From NCBI GenBank assembly GCA_934277495.1, contig CAKQUI010000010.1, positions 1-31,976 of the forward strand: DNA of 31,976 bases, written 5' to 3'. Below the pieces are notes generated by a model, which searched no databases, was not told the origin of the DNA, and was given only the letters and a program-made list of their open reading frames with translations. Numbering within the stretch: position 1 is the stretch's first letter; the number at the start of each line of letters is the position of its first letter. The position numbers were made by a program, and so were the translations under genes. Below are positions 24,368 through 30,936 of the stretch, one piece after another. Origin of the DNA: an uncultured Clostridia bacterium (GTDB lineage: Bacteria; Bacillota; Clostridia; Peptostreptococcales; Anaerovoracaceae).

Positions 24368-25329
24368 AATTCCATTCCTCCCAGCAGAGCCGTACCCACT
24401 GCATTGTCCTGCGAAAGACCTCTGCTGTCGAAGAAAACTTCGAGCCCGGCTTTTTCTGCTTTTTCTTTTGTGTAATTTCTGATGAAACGGCTCGAGGAAA
24501 CACCTCCTGCCATTATCACATCGCTGCATCCTGTTTTTTCTGCACCCTGGACCAGCAGCCTGACCACAGCATCACCGATCCTGACAAAAAGCTCTTTTAT
24601 CAGCGCATCACTTTCGTTTGCAGGGATCTTCTCCAGTCTGTTTCTCATCTGTGTATCGAGCCCGGACAGATTGATATATGCATCCGAGACCTTTACAGGT
24701 GTCAGCATACTGCTGCACTCATCCGTAGAAGCAGCGATACTGTCCATTTCTTCACCAGCCGGGAATCCCATTCCCAGCATAACGCCTGCTCTGTCTATGA
24801 CCTGTCCGAATGATATGTCCTTTGATCCTCCTGCGATACTTATGTCATATCTGTTTTCATGTCCGTCTGCCATCTTCACATCCAGCAGTTCGCATGTACC
24901 TCCGGAGAAATGACACGCCATGATATGCTCGCTTTCTGCAAATGGCGAGAAAGACTTTACTGCCTGTATATGACCTTCCTGGTGGGAAAATTGGAACACT
25001 GGTATATCAGCCGCTGCAGCTATTGATTCTGCTGCGCATTTTCCTGCCATGAACACAGGCATATAGGATCCCTCTACAGGTCTTGGCTTTGATGAATACG
25101 CTACTGCAGAAAAACTGCCGTCAAAACCATCTCTCATCCGCTTCATCAGCACCGGAAGCATCCTGACATGCTGGAACAAAGCATCTGACTGCCTCAGGCC
25201 CCTGTGACCTTCCCTTACTTCAAGGAATTCACGTATGTCGCATATTACTTGTCCGTTTCTGTCTGTCACAGCCACAGATGTCCTGTAATTGCTGGTATCT
25301 ATCCCCAGCACATATCCCGTATCACTCAT
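24358..25329 (-). CDS. TsaD/Kae1-like peptidase M22 family paralog
   Basis: A 323-residue ASKHA-fold protein related to the tRNA threonylcarbamoyltransferase TsaD. It begins with the phosphate-loop motif LGIDTSNYRTSVAV. The metal-binding H-x-x-x-H is intact as H116/H120 in FSHQEGH. IMAGGVSSSRFIRNY near the C terminus is a second nucleotide-binding motif. TsaD itself is highly conserved and normally carries HHMEAH-like residues and sits with tsaB or elsewhere; this divergent form between nusB and xseA is a separate clostridial paralog of unknown function, often labelled O-sialoglycoprotein endopeptidase. It overlaps nusB by 8 bases and xseA by 10, so expression is tightly coupled to both. Confidence 0.82.
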   Translation of the reverse strand: MSDTGYVLGIDTSNYRTSVAVTDRNGQVICDIREFLEVREGHRGLRQSDALFQHVRMLPVLMKRMRDGFDGSFSAVAYSSKPRPVEGSYMPVFMAGKCAAESIAAAADIPVFQFSHQEGHIQAVKSFSPFAESEHIMACHFSGGTCELLDVKMADGHENRYDISIAGGSKDISFGQVIDRAGVMLGMGFPAGEEMDSIAASTDECSSMLTPVKVSDAYINLSGLDTQMRNRLEKIPANESDALIKELFVRIGDAVVRLLVQGAEKTGCSDVIMAGGVSSSRFIRNYTKEKAEKAGLEVFFDSRGLSQDNAVGTALLGGMELWG

Positions 25330-25726
25330 TTGATCTTACGACAGCTCCCAGTACTCCGTGTATGAATCTCGAAGAACGCTCTGTGCTGTATTTCTTTGCA
25401 AGATCAATGGCCTCGTTTATCGCAACCGCCTGCGGCAGGTTGTCGCTGCCGCTGTACATCATCTCGCCTATGGCAAGACGCATCACCGCCAGGTCCACCT
25501 TTGGCATCCTTGAAGTGCTCCAGGATCTGCTGCTGCGGTTTATGCTGGCGTCTATCTCATCCAGATTATCGATTATGCTGCATATGAGATCTCTGCCTCT
25601 TTTCTTATGGTTGCCGGAAAGTCTCTCATCCGTAAGACGCTCAGCTGTCTCATGATCCATGCTCTTTGCTGCATCCATCTCGTACAATATCTGCATCATA
25701 TGTTCTCTTGCTTCATTTCTCGTCAT
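25322..25726 (-). CDS. nusB: Transcription antitermination factor NusB
   Basis: An all-helical RNA-binding protein of 134 residues that, with NusE (S10), binds boxA in rRNA leaders to prevent premature termination. Family features are MTRNEAREHMMQILYEMD at the N terminus, WSTSRMPKVDLAVMRLAIGEMMY in the middle and AVAINEAIDLAKKYSTERSSRFIHGVLG at the C terminus. The start overlaps the end of the Asp23 gene by 14 bases, and the stop overlaps the next gene by 8. Confidence 0.96.
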   Translation of the reverse strand: MTRNEAREHMMQILYEMDAAKSMDHETAERLTDERLSGNHKKRGRDLICSIIDNLDEIDASINRSSRSWSTSRMPKVDLAVMRLAIGEMMYSGSDNLPQAVAINEAIDLAKKYSTERSSRFIHGVLGAVVRSNE

Positions 25727-26105
25727 CTGTTCCTGTTCCTTCCGGTATTATTTCAGGGATCTCCACTCCCTGCACATGTATATTCACAGCCCGTACTTTA
25801 AGGTCTGTCATCGACTGTATTTCATTTTTTACGTTTTCCTGTATCTCCCAGGCTACAGCCGGTATCTTGGTATGATACTTCACGATGATATGCACATCCA
25901 CAGTAACGCCGTCGTCAGACTGGCTGACTTTGACGCCTTTTGACATCAGCTCCTTGCCGAGTATATTTTTTGAAAGTGCATTAGAAAAACCGCCTGACAG
26001 ATTAGCGACACCTTCTGTCTTCAGCGTCGCATTGACCGCACAAACGGCAATTACTTCATCGGAGATCCTGACGCCCCCGTCTGTATGCTGATTTGATGTG
26101 TTCAT
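25713..26105 (-). CDS. Asp23/Gls24 family envelope stress response protein (YqhY-like)
   Basis: A 130-residue cytoplasmic protein with the Asp23 domain across most of its length: VRISDEVIAVCAVNATLKTEGVANLSGGF, a central VKVSQSDDGVTVDVHIIVKYH strand pair, and VAWEIQENVKNEIQSMTDLKVRAVNIHVQGVE. In Bacillus the gene next to nusB is yqhY, linked to acetyl-CoA carboxylase homeostasis; that function is not proven here. The start at MNTSNQHTDGG was chosen because GAGGTG lies 9 bases before it; an ATG six codons earlier would put that site inside the gene. It has its own promoter with a flanking inverted repeat and is the first gene of the nusB-xse-isp block. Confidence 0.9.
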   Translation of the reverse strand: MNTSNQHTDGGVRISDEVIAVCAVNATLKTEGVANLSGGFSNALSKNILGKELMSKGVKVSQSDDGVTVDVHIIVKYHTKIPAVAWEIQENVKNEIQSMTDLKVRAVNIHVQGVEIPEIIPEGTGTDDEK

Positions 26106-26113
26106 AAAAAATT

Positions 26114-26146
26114 CACCTCGCATCTAATTATACTAAATACGAGGTG
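26114..26146. repeat. Inverted repeat flanking the -10 box of the asp23 promoter
   Basis: CACCTCG (26114-26120) and CGAGGTG (26140-26146) are perfect 7-base arms separated by 19 bases that contain the TATAAT. One arm is in the promoter spacer, and the other covers the ribosome binding site region. Because the upstream arm is not transcribed, this could be a protein operator rather than an RNA hairpin. Confidence 0.5.
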
Positions 26147-26155
26147 TTTGTTCAA
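26127..26155 (-). promoter_or_regulatory. Promoter of the asp23-nusB block
   Basis: On the minus strand TTGAAC (26155-26150) and a perfect TATAAT (26132-26127) are 17 bases apart. They lie 22 bases upstream of the Asp23-type start codon. This separates the housekeeping block from the sporulation operon in front of it. Confidence 0.85.
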
Positions 26156-26185
26156 TGACTATTCTACCAACAATCGAACAAGTTT

Positions 26186-26244
26186 GAGATACTGTGTATC
26201 TCTTTACAGACAATGTGATAACACATACGACTTTAATTTATCAC
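26186..26244 (-). other. Two hairpins between spoIIIAH and the asp23 promoter
   Basis: GTGATAA/TTATCAC (26215-26221 and 26238-26244, 16-base loop) overlaps the spoIIIAH stop codon. GAGATAC-TGT-GTATCTC (26186-26202) is a perfect 7-bp stem. Neither is followed by a T-run on the minus strand, so they are weak terminators at best; they may stabilise the 3' end of the spoIIIA transcript. Confidence 0.4.
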
Positions 26245-26876
26245 GATGCATCCTGCACAACGATCTCGCTGGCTTTCCTGTCTGTATTTCTCATCACGAT
26301 CTCACATATTTTAGTGACGGTGGGCTGGTCAAGATCGTCTGTATTCACTGTTATGTTCACACCTGTGTCGCTCAGCACCACGAAGGATTCCGGCAGCCCC
26401 TTGTTTCTGATCAGCGTTTCCAGAGTCTTTTCTTTCTCCATGTACCCCAGCAGTTTCATTTTCTCCGATGTGGCTTTTTCCTTCTCGCTGCCGGATGACG
26501 CAGAGGATTCCGACTCCGTGAGCATGGATATTATCTTGTTTCTGTCCATGTCCAGTGTCGCACGCAGCTCCTGGAAATATGTATCTTTGTTTTTCAGCTC
26601 TGAAACGTCATCTGACGTCACGACAGATGCTTCATCCTTTGATCCATCCCTGGCTTTGCTGCTGCTTTTTTCCGTACTTTTCTCTTCATCGCTCACATTA
26701 AGACTGTCCACCAGCACATCTCCGTCATGAAGCGGGATATCTTCACTGGCCTCTTTTCCCGGCAGCGTACCCCCTGCTGCTGTATATATGCCTAGACATA
26801 TGAACAGCACAGCCAGAGCAGCCACTTTCTTCCTGTTATTCTTCAAGAATGTAAAAAATTTAGTTTTACTGTCCAT
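26241..26876 (-). CDS. spoIIIAH: Stage III sporulation protein AH
   Basis: Mother-cell component of the SpoIIIA-SpoIIQ channel. The 211-residue protein has a short cytoplasmic N terminus, one transmembrane helix at about 20-37 (KKVAALAVLFICLGIYTAAG), a Ser/Asp/Glu/Lys-rich linker, and a C-terminal ring-building motif domain. That domain includes TLETLIRNKGLPESFVVLSD and VTKICEIVMRNTDRKASEIVV. In B. subtilis this extracellular domain docks with SpoIIQ from the forespore. The start at MDSKTKFFTF was chosen for its GGAGGAAAG about 9 bases upstream; it overlaps the spoIIIAG stop by 11 bases. The size is close to the B. subtilis protein (218). Confidence 0.92.
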   Translation of the reverse strand: MDSKTKFFTFLKNNRKKVAALAVLFICLGIYTAAGGTLPGKEASEDIPLHDGDVLVDSLNVSDEEKSTEKSSSKARDGSKDEASVVTSDDVSELKNKDTYFQELRATLDMDRNKIISMLTESESSASSGSEKEKATSEKMKLLGYMEKEKTLETLIRNKGLPESFVVLSDTGVNITVNTDDLDQPTVTKICEIVMRNTDRKASEIVVQDAS

Positions 26877-27267
26877 TTGAACTTTCCTCCTCGTATCCAG
26901 AGACACTTTTCTTTTCAAAGACTTCCACGTTGGCAGCAGATATGCTGAAAACAGCTTTGACCGCATTTATCAGATCGTTTTTCACCACGGGATCGCCGGC
27001 ACCTTCTGCTGTGACTATGACTCCGGATATATGCGAATCATCTCCGTACTGGAGCATCACATCGACTTTGCCCACGCCGTCGATATCTGAGAGTATCGTG
27101 CAGAGTTCTGCTTCTGTACCGCCGTCATCATCGACTATCTGCCGCCTTCCGTCCTTGCTTTGTGTGAAAACATCAAAGGACAGCAGCACAACGACACCTG
27201 CGATCACTGCAATGATGATTTTCACGAGCTTATCTCTGATCTCCCTGTCTTTTAATTTTTCAAGCAA
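26866..27267 (-). CDS. spoIIIAG: Stage III sporulation protein AG, short form
   Basis: A ring-forming component of the SpoIIIA channel. It has a transmembrane helix at about 16-31 (IIIAVIAGVVVLLSF), then one ring-building motif domain: ELCTILSDIDGVGKVDVMLQYG, GVIVTAEGAGDPVVKNDLINAVKAVF and ISAANVEVFEK. At 133 residues it is far shorter than B. subtilis SpoIIIAG (229). The strand ending VMLQYG is followed almost at once by GVIVTAEG, so the long beta-strand insertion that builds the vertical beta-barrel of the B. subtilis ring is missing. The start is TTG, with GGGGGA 8 bases upstream; no ATG is available. Confidence 0.9.
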   Translation of the reverse strand: MLEKLKDREIRDKLVKIIIAVIAGVVVLLSFDVFTQSKDGRRQIVDDDGGTEAELCTILSDIDGVGKVDVMLQYGDDSHISGVIVTAEGAGDPVVKNDLINAVKAVFSISAANVEVFEKKSVSGYEEESSNGQ

Positions 27268-27300
27268 CGTATGTTCCCCCTTATAAATATATTGCAGGTG

Positions 27301-27471
27301 TCATTTAATATTCCCTGTCAATTTTATGAACGGATAAAGTATCGCTGCCATCACAACAAGAGAAAATATGAATTTCAGGTATTTGCTGACAGAAGAATCC
27401 GGCAGCAGTATCTCGATGAAAGAAAGCGATACTATCACTATGAAAAGATTGCTGACCCATTCCTTTATCAT
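27301..27471 (-). CDS. spoIIIAF: Stage III sporulation protein AF, minimal form (two membrane helices only)
   Basis: A 56-residue protein between spoIIIAE and spoIIIAG, exactly where spoIIIAF belongs. It reads MIKEWVSNLFIVIVSLSFIE, then ILLPDSSVSKYLKFIFSLVV, then MAAILYPFIKLTGNIK. This matches the N-terminal two-helix part of SpoIIIAF, including the LLP-x-S-S-x-x-K-Y-x-K loop between the helices. B. subtilis SpoIIIAF is about 206 residues and has a soluble ring-building domain after these helices; here a TGA follows directly, and the next 33 bases lead into the spoIIIAG start. No coding remnant of the domain is visible in any frame. The ATG overlaps the spoIIIAE stop as ATGA, so translation is coupled. 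Confidence 0.88.
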   Translation of the reverse strand: MIKEWVSNLFIVIVSLSFIEILLPDSSVSKYLKFIFSLVVMAAILYPFIKLTGNIK

Positions 27472-28559
27472 TTCCAGAACAGACCACCTCCCATCCCGAT
27501 AAGGATCGTCAGGAACACAAGGAACATCAGCGCACCAAGTCCCAGCACGACAGTCATCGTTATTGCTGAACTTCCCAGCTCATCAAGGCTGTCTGATATA
27601 TTTCCCGGTGATATCGGTCCTGCTGCCAGCGCTGTGATCTTATAGATGACACATATAGCCAGAAGTTTTATCACCGGTACTGTGAGAAGGGAGATTATGA
27701 TGATTATCCCTGCAACCCCGACGGCGTTTTTTATAAGGCCGATGCAGCTTATCACCATATCCAGGGAGTCTGCTGCAAAGCCTCCGACGATAGGCACGAA
27801 ATTGTCTATGGAAAATTTTGCAGTGTTCATAAGTATCCCGTCCGCCGACTTCGTCACGAATCCCTGTATAGCTGTTATCCCTGAAAAAACAGTTATAATG
27901 AGTCCTGTTATGAATATCGCTGCTTTTCTTATGAAAGAGGACAGTTTCTTTACATAATCTTTTTCTGTAATGCTGTTTATCATCACGAATATGGCAGACA
28001 TGAACACCAGCGGCAGGACCACATGCTGCATGATGAAATTGAAGCCTGTCACTGCTGATACTATCACAGGATCCAGTATACCTCCGGAAGATATGCCTCC
28101 CATGGAAACAAGCAGCGGTATCATCAGCGGCAGCAGTATCTCCATCGTTTTTGCCATGGTGTCCAGACCGTCCTGGCAGTAACTGTAGGTCTGATAGAAA
28201 TTGCCTATGCACAGGGCGATCACCATGCAGCTGCATATCATGCTGCCCAGCGAAGATACAGCTTTTTTGCCGAAGGAATTCGAAAAATTTGTAAGAAGTC
28301 CTGTTATTATGCATATCACAAGTATCTCGCACCCAAGGAAAACAGATGATCTTATCTCTGTCAGCATCAGATCCCTGAGATTGTCAAGTATCTTGTCTGA
28401 ATCAAACAGCGGCTGTCCGTTCAGCATGCTGTCAACTATATCTTCAGCGCTCATATAGTCGAATATCCCGCCCTGCTCTATGCTGCTGTGCATGAGGCTG
28501 CTTAGTCCCGACATATCCATGCTGCTGAACTGTTCTTTTATTATAGTTTCATATTCCAT
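27468..28559 (-). CDS. spoIIIAE: Stage III sporulation protein AE
   Basis: A polytopic membrane protein of the SpoIIIA complex, needed for late forespore gene expression. The 363 residues comprise a soluble N-terminal region (1-70), a first hydrophobic helix at about 73-91 (VFLGCEILVICIITGLLTNF) and several further helices through the conserved VTGFNFIMQHVVLPLVFMSA, TGLIITVFSGITAIQGFVTKSADG and VPIVGGFAADSLDMVISC segments. Unlike B. subtilis SpoIIIAE (about 399 residues with a signal sequence), this one has no hydrophobic N terminus. The same frame is closed by a stop 10 codons upstream, with no alternative start between, so this is not a wrong start. GGAG lies 11 bases before the ATG, a loose spacing. 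Confidence 0.93.
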   Translation of the reverse strand: MEYETIIKEQFSSMDMSGLSSLMHSSIEQGGIFDYMSAEDIVDSMLNGQPLFDSDKILDNLRDLMLTEIRSSVFLGCEILVICIITGLLTNFSNSFGKKAVSSLGSMICSCMVIALCIGNFYQTYSYCQDGLDTMAKTMEILLPLMIPLLVSMGGISSGGILDPVIVSAVTGFNFIMQHVVLPLVFMSAIFVMINSITEKDYVKKLSSFIRKAAIFITGLIITVFSGITAIQGFVTKSADGILMNTAKFSIDNFVPIVGGFAADSLDMVISCIGLIKNAVGVAGIIIIISLLTVPVIKLLAICVIYKITALAAGPISPGNISDSLDELGSSAITMTVVLGLGALMFLVFLTILIGMGGGLFWK

Positions 28560-28581
28560 ACCATTCCATGCTCCATATGTC

Positions 28582-28971
28582 TCACATTTTCAGAAGCGAC
28601 CCTATAAGTTCAAGTATCGCCGAAAGTACCGGTATCGCAATGTAGAATATGATGACTTTACCTGCAAGCTCCACCTTGGAGCCTATGGCAGTTTCTCCTG
28701 CATCTTTGCACAGCTGTGCTGTGAAATCTGTTATGTACGCCACTGCCAGCACCTTGAGTATCACTGGGAAAAAGGTCCTGCCGTATGTCACATTGCCGTA
28801 AATGTCTTTCAGGAAGTCGAAAATATCCGAAAGTGTGTTTATCACAGAGAAAAATATCAAAATTACCGTAACAAAAGTTATGTAAATCGACATTTCCTTG
28901 TTCACAAGTTTGATGACTGACGCCAGTATCACTCCTGTCAGTGCCAGTGCTATGATCCTGAATATCTCCAT
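28582..28971 (-). CDS. spoIIIAD: Stage III sporulation protein AD
   Basis: A 129-residue integral membrane protein with about four hydrophobic segments. Typical family stretches are RIIALALTGVILASVIKLVNKEMSIYIT, VILKVLAVAYITDFTAQLCKDAGETAIG and KVELAGKVIIFYIAIPVLSAILELI. It belongs to the group of SpoIIIA membrane proteins (AC, AD, AE) that resemble export-apparatus components. It begins 10 bases after spoIIIAC, with AGGTGG close to the ATG, and ends 22 bases before spoIIIAE. Confidence 0.95.
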   Translation of the reverse strand: MEIFRIIALALTGVILASVIKLVNKEMSIYITFVTVILIFFSVINTLSDIFDFLKDIYGNVTYGRTFFPVILKVLAVAYITDFTAQLCKDAGETAIGSKVELAGKVIIFYIAIPVLSAILELIGSLLKM

Positions 28972-28981
28972 ATCTCCACCT

Positions 28982-29176
28982 TCAGAACTGCAGGAATGTT
29001 TTCACTGTGTCGAAGAACTCGCTTATCATCTGTATCACCAGGACCAGTACGACTATCACTCCTGCAAGGGTCGTCAGCATAGCCTGTTCCTCCCGTCCTG
29101 CTTTTACCAGCACCTGATTCAGCACTGCGACAGCTATGCCTATCGCAGCTATCTTGAATATTATATCTGTTTCCAT
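28982..29176 (-). CDS. spoIIIAC: Stage III sporulation protein AC
   Basis: A 64-residue membrane protein of two helices: IIFKIAAIGIAVAVLNQVLVKAG and LTTLAGVIVVLVLVIQMISEFF, linked by a short REEQAM loop. Size and sequence are typical for SpoIIIAC, which is related to SpoIIID-type and AD proteins in the same operon by fold. It lies 18 bases after spoIIIAB and 10 before spoIIIAD. Confidence 0.95.
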   Translation of the reverse strand: METDIIFKIAAIGIAVAVLNQVLVKAGREEQAMLTTLAGVIVVLVLVIQMISEFFDTVKTFLQF

Positions 29177-29194
29177 ACCTTGTCTCCATTCCTG

Positions 29195-29707
29195 TCATAT
29201 CATCACTACTGCCGCAGCTATGCCGACAGCTACACCCATGCCTCTGTACATACGGCCCTGCATCTGTTCCTGAACAGATGCATCTTCAAGACATTTTTCA
29301 AGCCTTGTAAGCGCCGGAGCGAATATCTTTGACTGCCCCTGTACATCGCTTCGTCCAAGTCCCATGGATATATCCATGAGTATATCTGTTTCCGCTTTTG
29401 TCAGGGGGCACTTCTGTATATTCATATCTATGGCGTCTTTCCAGGAATCAGACAGTGGTCTTTCCATCCTGAGGCCGTCAGCACAGCTGGATAATACATT
29501 TGACATCCAGCAGTCCTTCATAGAGGCTGTTTTTTCAAATGCTTTTGAAAGGGTTTCTTTCCTGTACGATATCTCAAGTTCCAGAAGCCGTATCAGCTCA
29601 AGTGTATTTTCTATTTCTCTGCGCCGCTGTCCGTATACTGAGGCTTTTATCATTCCGAGACTTGTACAGCATATGAATATCACTGCGCAGCCTGCAAGTC
29701 TCAGCAT
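29195..29707 (-). CDS. spoIIIAB: Stage III sporulation protein AB
   Basis: A 170-residue protein with an N-terminal hydrophobic segment (LAGCAVIFICCTSLGMIKA), a long helical region with RRREIENTLELIRLLELEISY and a C-terminal hydrophobic helix (GVAVGIAAAVVMI). This layout resembles the GspF-like fold described for SpoIIIAB, which would let it contact the ATPase SpoIIIAA. Other family stretches are PLSDSWKDAI and LSKAFEKTA. It starts 3 bases after spoIIIAA, with the GGGGG ribosome binding site inside that gene's last codons. Confidence 0.94.
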   Translation of the reverse strand: MLRLAGCAVIFICCTSLGMIKASVYGQRRREIENTLELIRLLELEISYRKETLSKAFEKTASMKDCWMSNVLSSCADGLRMERPLSDSWKDAIDMNIQKCPLTKAETDILMDISMGLGRSDVQGQSKIFAPALTRLEKCLEDASVQEQMQGRMYRGMGVAVGIAAAVVMI

Positions 29708-29710
29708 ACG

Positions 29711-30613
29711 TCATGCCCCCTTCCTGAGGCCGGAAAGCTTCATTATTTTTTTTACTGTTCCTGTTGATGGCGTGGCTGACAGGAATATAAGCGTTTCGAA
29801 TACGTGATTTTTTATCAGCGAGCCCACTGCTGAATCCACAACATCTTCAAAAGTGCTGCCGTGTATCGTCGTGATGGTCTTCACTCCGGCGCAGAGAGCG
29901 GCTTCTATTGCTCTGACATCTTCTTCTCTTCCGATCTCGTCGGTTATTATCACATCAGGTGACATGGCTCTTATCAGCATCAGTATCCCTTCTGACTTGG
30001 GGCATCCGTCAAGGATATCAGTCCTGCTGCCAAGGTCATAGCTTGATATACCATTGTAGCATCCGGCTATCTCCGAGCGTTCGTCACATATACCGATGCG
30101 GTATCCCCTGTTGCTGAGGGATCTTGCCAGATCCCTGAGGATAGTAGTCTTTCCGCATTTTGGAGGTGAGATTATCAGTGTGTTCCTGACGCTGCCGGAA
30201 CATACCGCATTTATTATCTTGTCCGATGCTCCTATGATCTGTCTGCTGCGTCTGATGTTTACCGATGATACGTCCTTGATCAGATGCACCTTTCCTTCAT
30301 TCAGTGTGACTCTGCCGCATATGCCGACTCTGTGCCCGCCTTCTATAGTGATATAGCCTTTCGACAGCTCGTCTTCATATGCGTAATATGAATAATCCAG
30401 CAGTCTGCTGACAAGCTCGTCGAGGACCTCGGGCGTTACTGATCTCCTGTCATGCAGATTTATTTCTCTTCCCCCGCCGTTGATGAACGTGTCTGAATCG
30501 GCTTTGATGCGTATTTCTTCGAATTCATCTATGACATTGTCCGGCAGGACCCTGATGCTGTCCTGTATGACTTCAGGAAGTTTCCTGATGATCTTCTCTG
30601 TATTGCTGTCCAT
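29711..30613 (-). CDS. spoIIIAA: Stage III sporulation protein AA (secretion-type ATPase)
   Basis: The energy-supplying ATPase of the SpoIIIA complex, related to type II/IV secretion ATPases. The Walker A motif SPPKCGKTT is at residues 149-157, and Walker B VIITDEIG at 221-228. A TIHGS histidine box is near 247. The 300-residue length is normal. An N-terminal domain with EEIRIKADS and EGGHRVGICGR precedes the ATPase core. It is the first gene of the operon. In sporulating bacteria the operon is driven in the mother cell by sigma-E; I could not find a convincing sigma-E promoter in the 323 bases upstream. Confidence 0.96.
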   Translation of the reverse strand: MDSNTEKIIRKLPEVIQDSIRVLPDNVIDEFEEIRIKADSDTFINGGGREINLHDRRSVTPEVLDELVSRLLDYSYYAYEDELSKGYITIEGGHRVGICGRVTLNEGKVHLIKDVSSVNIRRSRQIIGASDKIINAVCSGSVRNTLIISPPKCGKTTILRDLARSLSNRGYRIGICDERSEIAGCYNGISSYDLGSRTDILDGCPKSEGILMLIRAMSPDVIITDEIGREEDVRAIEAALCAGVKTITTIHGSTFEDVVDSAVGSLIKNHVFETLIFLSATPSTGTVKKIMKLSGLRKGA

Positions 30614-30708
30614 ATCATGTACCCCTTTTCTTCAGTTTTCCATTATTTTTATCTTGTGACTGCAGAACCTGTCTGCTTGTACTAAGATATTCGGAAGTGC
30701 GGATAATA

Positions 30709-30725
30709 TTACACTTATTGTGTAA
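30709..30725. promoter_or_regulatory. Palindrome upstream of spoIIIA, possible operator
   Basis: TTACAC and GTGTAA are perfect 6-base arms around TTATT, about 100 bases before the spoIIIAA start. The symmetry and place suggest a binding site for a dimeric regulator, but no known consensus is matched with confidence. Confidence 0.35.
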
Positions 30726-30780
30726 AAACAGTTTTGCTGCATTTATGAACATCAAAGTTTGTCTTTGCCCTGGTTTTGAA

Positions 30781-30814
30781 GAAAAAAACAGACCCCATCG
30801 TGATCGATGAGGTC
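30781..30814 (-). terminator. Terminator downstream of the MmeI-like gene
   Basis: GACCCCATCG and CGATGAGGTC form a 10-bp stem with one C-A mismatch and a TGAT loop. On the minus strand it is followed by TGTTTTTTTC. It lies about 120 bases beyond the stop at 30937 and would isolate spoIIIA from transcription coming from the right. Confidence 0.75.
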
Positions 30815-30936
30815 ATATAAAAGAACATTGCTGTCAAGAGATAAAACAATATCGACTGAAATTCATCATACTAAAATCAGCCTGCTCAGAAAAATTTTAT
30901 GTTTTCCATTATATTTATCATATGATATGACAAACC

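Larger units (their letters stand above)
30614..30936. other. Intergenic region upstream of spoIIIAA
   Basis: I see no gene in this 323-base AT-rich gap. It contains the palindrome TTACAC-TTATT-GTGTAA (30709-30725), the terminator of the gene to the right (30781-30814), and presumably the spoIIIA promoter. No clear sigma-A or sigma-E pair stands out. Confidence 0.6.

Noticed and set aside
24368..24529. An extended xseA start 54 codons upstream
   Set aside because: The extra residues are a shadow of the M22 gene and are basic and unrelated to XseA; MGLKPVRVSQL has a good ribosome binding site.
26175..26186. LexA-like CGAACAAGTTTG upstream of asp23
   Set aside because: The half-sites are 2 bases apart instead of the 4 required by the Gram-positive LexA consensus.
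30614..30780. Sigma-E promoter of spoIIIA (TTCATAAA ... TACACAAT on the minus strand)
   Set aside because: Both boxes match only partly, and the spacer is about 17 bases rather than 13-15, so I do not claim it.
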